From Elusimicrobiota bacterium (GTDB lineage Bacteria > Elusimicrobiota > Elusimicrobia > UBA1565 > UBA9628), in contig JAGWJU010000059.1 in assembly GCA_028865585.1 (NCBI GenBank), forward strand, positions 1-7,164: a stretch of 7,164 nt of DNA. The letters run 5' to 3'. This document shows, piece by piece, positions 1 to 5,369 of this stretch; within the stretch, counting starts at the first letter, position 1, and each line of letters starts with the position of its first letter. The notes beneath the pieces were generated by a model. That model saw nothing but the letters and a program-made list of their open reading frames with translations, searched no databases and was not told the DNA's origin. Both the position numbers and the translations under genes were made by a program.

Positions 1-2
1 CG

Positions 3-968
3 CCTGCGGTGCGCTTCGTGGCCGCGAAGCTGGAGCTTTACGACACGCCTTCCGCTCTCAAAAAGCACAAGGCCGCGACCCCGGCCCTGGGCGGCGCGGC
101 TCTCTATTGCGCCTTCGTCGCGACGCTGGTTTTCCTGCGCTTTGAAACCAGCTTCCCGACCGGAACCCTGCGAAGCCTGCGCGGGCTCCTCATCGGCGGC
201 ACGATGGTCTTCCTATTGGGCCTCATCGATGACTTGAAGAAGCCGCACGGCCTGGGGTTCAAAACGAAATTCGCCGTCCAAGCCGCGGCCGCGGCGGTGC
301 TCCTGTCGTTCGGCTTCCGCATCCACTTCATCAAGCCAGACTACGTCGCCGAGGCCCTGACCTTGGTCTGGATCGTGGGCATCACCAACGCCTTCAACAT
401 CATCGACATCATGGACGGCTTAAGCGCCAGCCAGGCGGCCATTTCCGCCCTGGCTTTCCTGTTCATCTCTCTGCGGCGCAACGAGTTCTACGTCAACTTC
501 GCCTCCGCCTCGCTGGCCGGCGCGGCGGCCGGTTTTCTGCCTTGGAATTTCTCCTCCAAACGCAAGATTTTCATGGGCGACTGCGGCAGCCTGCTGGCCG
601 GATTCCTGCTCTCGGGCGTATCCCTGGGCACGCATTACAGCAAGATCAACAACCTCGGCGTCTACGCGCCGCTCATCATCCTGCTGGTGCCCATGTACGA
701 CACGCTCTTCGTCATGGCCCTGCGCATCAAGCAGGGGCTCTCTCCTTTTCTGGGTTCCAACGATCACTTCGCCTTGCGCCTGGAGCGCATGGGCTACTCC
801 CGCCGGCAAATCGTCGCCATGGCGGCCGGCGCCGCGGCGGTGCTGGGCGTCTGCGCGTTTTTAGCCACGGCGCTGAGCGAAATATGGGCGCTGTGCCTCT
901 ATCTGATGCTGGCGGCGGAAATTCTTCTCTTGAGCCGCGCGCTCGCGCGCGTGGCCATGCGCGAGTAG
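3..968 (+). CDS. WecA/MraY-family polyprenyl-phosphate sugar-1-phosphate transferase, 5'-truncated
   Basis: This integral membrane enzyme of glycosyltransferase family 4 moves a sugar-1-phosphate (in WecA, GlcNAc-1-P from UDP-GlcNAc) onto undecaprenyl phosphate at the inner membrane, starting a lipid-linked glycan. The frame stays open to the left edge. The sequence enters at the stretch that normally follows the first membrane helix, so the true start lies outside the window and the GTG at position 9 is probably internal. Counting from that GTG, I see the K-H-K...P-x-L-G-G segment (18-29), the Asp pair in LIDD (D74/D75), the N-A-F-N-x-x-D-x-x-D-G-L motif (N127-L138, with D133 and D136), F-M-G-D-C-G-S (188-194), and a final cytoplasmic D-H-F-A-L-R-L where classical WecA has an H-x-H-H-type motif. 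About eight or nine hydrophobic segments remain. The FAD oxidoreductase starts 4 bases downstream, which points to envelope polysaccharide or O-antigen work. The family is sure; the exact sugar is not. Confidence 0.9.
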   Translation, partial: PAVRFVAAKLELYDTPSALKKHKAATPALGGAALYCAFVATLVFLRFETSFPTGTLRSLRGLLIGGTMVFLLGLIDDLKKPHGLGFKTKFAVQAAAAAVLLSFGFRIHFIKPDYVAEALTLVWIVGITNAFNIIDIMDGLSASQAAISALAFLFISLRRNEFYVNFASASLAGAAAGFLPWNFSSKRKIFMGDCGSLLAGFLLSGVSLGTHYSKINNLGVYAPLIILLVPMYDTLFVMALRIKQGLSPFLGSNDHFALRLERMGYSRRQIVAMAAGAAAVLGVCAFLATALSEIWALCLYLMLAAEILLLSRALARVAMRE

Positions 969-972
969 CGCG

Positions 973-2337
973 GTGCCGCTCAAGACCGAAACGCTCATTC
1001 TGGGAGGCGGTCTGGCGGGCCTTTCGGCCGCCTACCACTTGAACGCCCTCCCGGACGGAGAATCCCTGGTCGTGGAGAAAAACGCCGCGCCCGGCGGCAC
1101 GGCGGGATCCGTCTCAAAGGACGGCTTCACCTTCGACCAGACCGGGCACCTGCTCCACCTCCACGATCCCTACGGCCGCCGCCTCATCGAATCGCTGCTC
1201 GCCGGCAACCTGCGGGTGCTCAGCCGCTCGTCCTGGATTTACTCCCAAGGCGCCTACACGCGCTACCCTTTCCAGGCCAACACCTACGGCCTTCCCGAAC
1301 GCGTCGCGGACGACTGCGTCGCGGAGTTCCTGGAAACCGTGCACCGCCCGCCGCGCCTGGCCAAGCGGCCCTCCTTCAAGGACTGGTCTTTGGCCACCTT
1401 CGGCAAAGGCATCAGCCGCAGCTTCATGCTCCCTTATAATGAAAAGCTCTGGCGCACTCCGCTCTCGCGCCTGACCACGGAGTGGCAGGGGCGCTTCGTG
1501 CCCAAGCCCAGAGCCTCGGAAGTCTTGCGCGGCGCCCTCCTGGAGCAGACCACGGCCTTTGGATACAACGCGGTTTTCCGCTACCCCAAGCGCGGCGGGA
1601 GCCAAGCTCTGGCCGACGCCCTGGCCGCGCGGCTCAAACGCGGGCAACTGCGTTTAAACTCTCCCGTCCTCTCTGTCGACCTGCGCGAGCGCGTCGCGAC
1701 AGTGCGCGGGATTGGAGAGGTCGCCTACGAACGGCTCGTCAACACGCTTCCCTTGAAGGATTTCATCGCCCTGGCCGGACCCTGGCCCCGGGGCGTGCGC
1801 GAGGCCGCGGCCAAGCTGCGCTGCAACTCGGTCTATTGCCTCAACCTGGGCGTCGCCCGGCCGCGCGTCTCCGACAAACACTGGATCTATTTTCCCGAGA
1901 AGCGCTTTCCCTTCTACCGGGTCGGCTTCTACAGCAACTTCTCCGCGGCGTCCGCGCCCAAAGGCGCCAGTTCGCTCTACATCGAGGTTTCCGCCCGAGC
2001 CGGGGACAAGGTCAACCTGGCCCGCCTTGAGCCCGCCGTTCTTAGGAGCCTCGTGTCCTGCGGGCTTTTGAAGGATTCGGACAAAATTCCGGTCAAGCTC
2101 TGGACGCCCATCCCCTGCGCCTACGTCGTCTACGATTTCAACCGCGGACCGGCCGTGCAACGCATTTTCTCGCACTTCAAGAAGTCCGGCATCGAGTCCA
2201 TCGGGCGCTACGGGGCCTGGAAGTACTCCTTCATGGAAGAGACCATCCTCGATGGCAAGCGCTGCGCCGAACGAATCTCGGGCCGCGCCGCGGCGGATCC
2301 GGAGCACGGCTCCGAAGAGCTCCGTCCGCTCAAATAG
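973..2337 (+). CDS. FAD-dependent oxidoreductase of the amine oxidase / protoporphyrinogen oxidase-like superfamily
   Basis: This 454-residue flavoprotein starts at a GTG 4 bases after the previous stop. The N-terminus is a Rossmann FAD-binding fold: a beta strand leading into G11-G-G-L-A-G16, an acidic residue (E35) where the FAD ribose is held, and P-G-G-T (40-43). It continues with F-D-Q-T-G-H-L-L-H (54-62), which resembles the equivalent stretch in UDP-galactopyranose mutases and protoporphyrinogen oxidases. A strongly patterned middle segment (F143 to about 179) contains P-Y-N-E-K-L-W at 154-160. Near the C-terminus, G411-R-Y-G-A-W-K-Y with M421-E422 matches the second FAD-contact motif of the superfamily. 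There is no signal peptide, so it should be cytoplasmic. Its position right after a lipid-linked sugar transferase suggests modification of a nucleotide-sugar or lipid-linked intermediate rather than haem synthesis, but that is inference from context. The substrate is unknown. Confidence 0.85.
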   Translation: MPLKTETLILGGGLAGLSAAYHLNALPDGESLVVEKNAAPGGTAGSVSKDGFTFDQTGHLLHLHDPYGRRLIESLLAGNLRVLSRSSWIYSQGAYTRYPFQANTYGLPERVADDCVAEFLETVHRPPRLAKRPSFKDWSLATFGKGISRSFMLPYNEKLWRTPLSRLTTEWQGRFVPKPRASEVLRGALLEQTTAFGYNAVFRYPKRGGSQALADALAARLKRGQLRLNSPVLSVDLRERVATVRGIGEVAYERLVNTLPLKDFIALAGPWPRGVREAAAKLRCNSVYCLNLGVARPRVSDKHWIYFPEKRFPFYRVGFYSNFSAASAPKGASSLYIEVSARAGDKVNLARLEPAVLRSLVSCGLLKDSDKIPVKLWTPIPCAYVVYDFNRGPAVQRIFSHFKKSGIESIGRYGAWKYSFMEETILDGKRCAERISGRAAADPEHGSEELRPLK

Positions 2338-2338
2338 C

Positions 2339-2344
2339 TATAAT
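2339..2344 (+). promoter_or_regulatory. Possible -10 element (TATAAT) for a leaderless transcript
   Basis: A perfect TATAAT lies in the 15-base gap between the oxidoreductase stop and the lipoprotein ATG at 2353. A transcript would begin around 2350-2352, almost on the start codon. No -35-like hexamer is visible 16-18 bases upstream and there is no TGn extension, so this may be chance. Confidence 0.3.
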
Positions 2345-2352
2345 CAGTCGTC

Positions 2353-2805
2353 ATGCCGTCCAAGCGAACCGCCTTGCCGCTCCTTTTTTCCCTGGCGCTC
2401 TGCGGCTGCGTGACCGAGATGGTCCAGGAAACCCCGCCCCAAAAAGGCCCCGTCCCCCAGGTCGGCTACATCGTCCCCGGAGGCGGCGAAATCCGCTATT
2501 CGGCGGAGGGCTGGGGGCCGGTCGTCGCGGCGCGCCGCCGCGCGGCATTTTTCCGCATGCACCGGGTCTGCAAGGACATGGGCCTCAAAATCATCGACGA
2601 GTTCGTACACACCGACGCGACCGTGCCCTACAACGGCGGCGACCTGCAGACCGACGCCGAGTTCGGCATCCAGCACTACGATCTGGAGAAATACCACCAC
2701 ATCATGTTCCAGTGCGTTCCTCCGCCTTCCCCGCAGACGCCCGTCGCGGCGCCCGCAAAGACCGCCCCGAAGGCGACGGCCGCGCCGGCTCCGGCCAAGA
2801 ATTAG
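2353..2805 (+). CDS. Small lipoprotein of unknown function
   Basis: This 150-residue protein has a lipoprotein signal: K4/R5, a hydrophobic run, then L16-C17-G18-C19, with C19 the likely lipidated residue. The Cys at the -2 position is less usual but compatible with a lipobox. The mature part is about 130 residues. It has a conserved-looking core rich in aromatic and charged residues, from W56-G-P through R-R-R-A-A-F-F-R-M-H and ending in H-H-I-M-F-Q-C. Two Cys in this core (in V-C-K-D-M-G and F-Q-C) could form a disulfide. The last 25 or so residues are Pro/Ala/Lys-rich and probably disordered. I recognise no family. The ATG is chosen because it places the signal sequence correctly; no Shine-Dalgarno precedes it. 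The exonuclease gene begins 4 bases after the stop, so the two are probably co-transcribed, but a functional link is not evident. Confidence 0.75.
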   Translation: MPSKRTALPLLFSLALCGCVTEMVQETPPQKGPVPQVGYIVPGGGEIRYSAEGWGPVVAARRRAAFFRMHRVCKDMGLKIIDEFVHTDATVPYNGGDLQTDAEFGIQHYDLEKYHHIMFQCVPPPSPQTPVAAPAKTAPKATAAPAPAKN

Positions 2806-2809
2806 CCGC

Positions 2810-3394
2810 ATGCGGATCGAGAGGCCCATCGTCTTTCTGGATTTGGAAGCCACGGGGATCTCTCCCTACCAGGACCGCATCGTCGAAATCGCGTTTTTAA
2901 AGCGCTTCCCGGACGGCCGAGAGGAATTCTTCGGCTCGCTGGTCAACCCGCAGCAGCCCATTCCCAAGGCGGCCACGGCCGTCCACCGCATCACCGACGA
3001 GATGGTCGCGCAAAGCCCGGCGTTCACCCAGCTGGCAGCGGACGCGTTCGAGTTCCTGGAAAACTGCGATTTGGGGGGCTTCGGCATTTTGAAATACGAC
3101 GTCCCCCTCTTGTCCTCTGAGTTTTCCCGCGCGGGATATTTTTTCTCGACCGACGGCCGGCGCATGGTCGACGCGCTGACCATCTACCACAAGATGGAGC
3201 CCCGCACGCTGGAGGCGGCCTACCGCTTCTACTGCGGCAAGACTCTCGAAAGCGCCCATCGCGCCGAGGCCGACGCGCGCGCCTCCGCTGAAGTCTTCCG
3301 CGCGCAGCTCGGGCGTTACGAGGCGATTCCCAAAGACTTGGGCGAGCTCAGCGAGTGGTGCCTGCGCCGCGCGGGCCTGCGGCGGTCCTCCTGA
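2810..3394 (+). CDS. DnaQ-like DEDDh 3'-5' exonuclease
   Basis: This 194-residue, cytoplasmic, metal-dependent 3'-5' exonuclease belongs to the DnaQ/RNase T superfamily. The DEDDh residues are all in place: Exo I has D11 and E13 in F-L-D-L-E-A-T-G; Exo II has D97 in G-F-G-I-L-K-Y-D; Exo III-epsilon has H150 and D155 with the H-x4-D spacing. The length fits a bare catalytic domain. There is no polymerase, helicase, BRCT or GIY-YIG domain attached, so this is a stand-alone nuclease, or a proofreading-subunit-like protein if partnered. Family members cut single-stranded DNA or RNA ends; the substrate cannot be told here. The gene starts 4 bases after the lipoprotein stop and ends one base before the queC start. 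It is probably carried in the same transcript, with no known biochemical tie to queuosine synthesis. Confidence 0.9.
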   Translation: MRIERPIVFLDLEATGISPYQDRIVEIAFLKRFPDGREEFFGSLVNPQQPIPKAATAVHRITDEMVAQSPAFTQLAADAFEFLENCDLGGFGILKYDVPLLSSEFSRAGYFFSTDGRRMVDALTIYHKMEPRTLEAAYRFYCGKTLESAHRAEADARASAEVFRAQLGRYEAIPKDLGELSEWCLRRAGLRRSS

Positions 3395-3395
3395 C

Positions 3396-4076
3396 GTGGC
3401 CGCGCGAAAGCCGCTGGCGGTGGTGCTTCTCTCCGGAGGATTGGACTCCTCCACCTGCCTCTACTGGGCCTTGAACCAGGGATATCGCTGCGTGGCCCTC
3501 TCGGCGGCCTACGGCCAGCGCCACCGCAAGGAGCTCCGCGCCGCGCGGAAAATCGCCCGCGCCGCGCGCACGCCCTTGCACGAGGTGCGGCTGAGCCTGC
3601 CCTGGCTGGGCGTCTCCTCTCTCATCGGGCGCCGCAAGAGCCTGCCCCGCACGCCACTCTCCCGCATCGGCCGGGGGAAAATCCCCTCGACCTACGTTCC
3701 CGGCCGCAACACCGTCTTTTTGGCTCTGGCCGTCTCCCTGGCCGACGCCTGGGGCGCCGAGGCCGTGGTCATCGGCGCCAACGCCGTGGACTTCAGCGGC
3801 TACCCGGACTGCCGCCCGGCCTTCTACCGCGCCTTCCGCTCCGTGTTCCGGCAAGGCACGCGCCGCGGCAGCGAGGGCAAGCCCGTGAAAATCCTGGCCC
3901 CGCTTTTAAGACTCGACAAGGCCGGCATCGCGCGCTTGGCGCGGCGCCTGGGCGTGCCCGTGGGCCTGACCTGGTCCTGCTATGCGGGCCTGGCCGGGCC
4001 CTGCGGCCGGTGCGACTCCTGCAAACTCCGCGCCAAGGGTTTCGCCGAAGCCGGCTTCGCGGACCCCGCCGCGTGA
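3396..4076 (+). CDS. queC: 7-cyano-7-deazaguanine synthase QueC
   Basis: QueC turns 7-carboxy-7-deazaguanine into preQ0 using ATP and ammonia, a step on the way to queuosine in tRNA. The 226-residue protein begins with the PP-loop ATPase signature S13-G-G-L-D-S18. It has the family's Y-V-P-G-R-N-T-V-F-L stretch and the substrate-region block V-I-G-A-N-A-V-D-F-S-G-Y-P-D-C-R-P. The C-terminal zinc site is complete: C195-x7-C203-x2-C206-x2-C209, preceded by the usual T-W-S. The start is a GTG one base after the exonuclease stop; it gives the expected N-terminus directly before the PP-loop. The queE start overlaps this gene's stop by 4 bases. QueC-like proteins also occur in some defence systems, but there the partners differ. 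The intact zinc site and queE neighbour argue for the standard role. QueD, GTP cyclohydrolase and QueF are not in this window. Confidence 0.95.
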   Translation: MAARKPLAVVLLSGGLDSSTCLYWALNQGYRCVALSAAYGQRHRKELRAARKIARAARTPLHEVRLSLPWLGVSSLIGRRKSLPRTPLSRIGRGKIPSTYVPGRNTVFLALAVSLADAWGAEAVVIGANAVDFSGYPDCRPAFYRAFRSVFRQGTRRGSEGKPVKILAPLLRLDKAGIARLARRLGVPVGLTWSCYAGLAGPCGRCDSCKLRAKGFAEAGFADPAA

Positions 4077-4762
4077 AGCCCCGCGTCGTCGAGGTGTTCT
4101 CGTCTTTGCAGGGAGAGGGGCTCCGCCTGGGCCAGCGGCAGATTTTCGTCCGCCTGGGCGGCTGCAACCTGCGCTGCGACTACTGCGACGAGCCCGACAC
4201 CATCCCCATGGGCTCGGGCGAGCCGTGGAGCGCGGAGCAAATCAAGGACGCCGTGCTGGCGCTCAACCGCGAACGCCCCCACGCCGCCGTGTCCTGGACC
4301 GGAGGCGAGCCGTTGGTCCACCGCGCGGCCCTGGAGGACCTGATGGCCTGGGCCCGCGGCGCCGGCCTCAAGAACTATCTGGAAACCAACGGGACCATGC
4401 CTCAAGCCCTCCAAAAGGTCGCGCGCCTGTGCGACGCAGTGGCCATGGACGTGAAGCTGCCCTCGGCGGCGGGCGAAGAGCTCTGGAGCCGGCATCTGGA
4501 ATTTTTGAGAATCGCCCCCGAGAAAACCTTCGTTAAAGTCGTCCTGACTTCCCGTTCGACGCCCGCCGAATGGCGCCAAGTCATCCGGCTCATGCAGGAG
4601 TCCTCGCCCAAAATCCCGCTCGTGCTCCAGCCGGCGACCGCGCGGGAAGGCATCCTGCCGGCGGAGCCGCGCGCCGTCCTGGGGTTTCTCCGCCAAGCCC
4701 GCGCGCTCTTGAAGGACGTCCGGCTCATCCCCCAGTGGCATCCCGTCTGGGGAATGCCCTAG
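4073..4762 (+). CDS. queE: 7-carboxy-7-deazaguanine synthase QueE (radical SAM)
   Basis: QueE is a radical S-adenosylmethionine enzyme that rearranges 6-carboxy-tetrahydropterin to 7-carboxy-7-deazaguanine, the substrate of QueC. I start it at the GTG whose bases overlap the queC stop (GTGA). This gives 229 residues, typical of the family, beginning K-P-R-V-V-E-V-F-S-S-L-Q-G-E-G. An upstream in-frame GTG at 4010 would add 21 Arg-rich residues read from inside queC and is less likely. The 4Fe-4S cluster motif is C31-N-L-R-C35-D-Y-C38 (C-x3-C-x2-C). The SAM-contact motif T76-G-G-E-P80 and the E104-T-N-G-T108 strand follow, with A-M-D-V-K-L-P-S further on. The short cluster loop is standard for QueE. 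Translational coupling to queC is likely. The stop codon lies one base from the stop of the convergent lipoprotein gene. Confidence 0.95.
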   Translation: MKPRVVEVFSSLQGEGLRLGQRQIFVRLGGCNLRCDYCDEPDTIPMGSGEPWSAEQIKDAVLALNRERPHAAVSWTGGEPLVHRAALEDLMAWARGAGLKNYLETNGTMPQALQKVARLCDAVAMDVKLPSAAGEELWSRHLEFLRIAPEKTFVKVVLTSRSTPAEWRQVIRLMQESSPKIPLVLQPATAREGILPAEPRAVLGFLRQARALLKDVRLIPQWHPVWGMP

Positions 4763-4770
4763 CCTAGGGC
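4756..4770. repeat. 15-nt inverted repeat holding both convergent stop codons
   Basis: GCCCTA-GCC-TAGGGC forms a perfect 6-bp stem with a 3-nt loop. The left arm and loop contain the queE TAG; the loop and right arm contain the complement of the lipoprotein TAG. It could be a weak bidirectional transcription end, but there is no T-tract on either side and the stem is short. No other terminator is visible between the two blocks. Confidence 0.5.
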
Positions 4771-5369
4771 TTCGGAATCGAATAGCCGGACTGCGCCTTG
4801 AGCCACGCCCAAAATCCGGGGTTGAGCTTGTAGTAGTAGGGCAAAAGCGGCGGCTCTGAGGCCGCCGCGAAGGCTTCGGCCAACTCGGCAGCCGCCGACT
4901 TTCCGGCCGCGTCCGCTTCCCCTCCGCTCCAATACGCGTCCGCGGCTGAACTCAAGGCGACGTAGAAACGCGCCTGCGCCCGATAGTATCCGGAGCGCGA
5001 AAGCCCCGCGGGAACGGGCGCGCCGAGAACGCGCGGCTTGGCCGCGGGAATCTTGGCGCAGAAGTCGGCCGAAGCCGCGGCCGAGAAGCGTCCCTCTACG
5101 AGCGGAGTCAGCGCCCGCGCTTGCCCGGGCGAGGCCTCAACCGGATAGAACAGCACGGCAAAGCCCTCCTCTCTCCTGGCCAGGGGGACGGGCAGGGTCT
5201 GCGCGAATTCGACCGGCACGAGCCGCGCGCAGCCGGCGCTTTGCCGCAGCCCGCTCGCACGGCGGTACATCGGCTCCGAGCGCAAGCGAGAGACCCAGTC
5301 CGTCTTCGCGCAGCCCCCCAGGCATGCCGCCGCCAGGAAAAGCGCCGTCATCCAAAGCGAACGCCTCAC
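4764..5369 (-). CDS. Lipoprotein of unknown function, coupled to the upstream peptidase
   Basis: I start this 201-residue protein at the GTG at 5369, whose bases overlap the peptidase TGA (GTGA). The frame is open further upstream, but only through the peptidase gene, giving an Arg/Ala/Pro-rich extension with no signal sequence. From the GTG, the N-terminus has R2-R3, a hydrophobic core, and the lipobox L17-G18-G19-C20, so the mature protein should be lipidated at C20. An internal ATG (M7) would also leave a usable signal. The mature region has two more Cys (in S-A-G-C-A and D-F-C-A-K), an Ala-rich probably helical stretch around A-D-A-A-G-K-S-A-A-A-E-L-A-E-A-F, and an aromatic C-terminus with Y-Y-Y-K-L-N-P-G-F-W-A-W-L-K. 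I recognise no family. Overlap with the secreted peptidase suggests joint translation and a shared process at the envelope, for example as membrane anchor, inhibitor or partner; that is inference. Confidence 0.75.
   Translation of the reverse strand: MRRSLWMTALFLAAACLGGCAKTDWVSRLRSEPMYRRASGLRQSAGCARLVPVEFAQTLPVPLARREEGFAVLFYPVEASPGQARALTPLVEGRFSAAASADFCAKIPAAKPRVLGAPVPAGLSRSGYYRAQARFYVALSSAADAYWSGGEADAAGKSAAAELAEAFAAASEPPLLPYYYKLNPGFWAWLKAQSGYSIPKP

Noticed and set aside
1435..1440. TATAAT hexamer inside the oxidoreductase gene.
   Set aside because: It encodes part of the conserved P-Y-N-E-K-L-W motif, has no suitable start codon after it, and is best explained by the protein.
1654..2307. 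Minus-strand open frame (217 codons) opposite the FAD oxidoreductase, with several other antisense frames nearby.
   Set aside because: It mirrors the third-position GC bias of the plus-strand gene, and its product shows no motif or signal sequence.
4010..4072. Longer QueE start at an in-frame GTG inside queC.
   Set aside because: It adds 21 Arg-rich residues read out of frame from the QueC zinc site and spoils the expected QueE N-terminus; the GTGA overlap start fits better.
3396..4076. QueC-like protein as part of a Qat or CBASS-type defence system.
   Set aside because: No ATPase, TatD-type nuclease, cyclase or other system partner is in the window, and the direct downstream neighbour is queE.
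3980..4741. Long minus-strand open frame (253 codons) across queC and queE.
   Set aside because: It is a shadow of GC-rich coding sequence; queC and queE carry all family motifs on the plus strand, and the antisense product has no recognisable domain.
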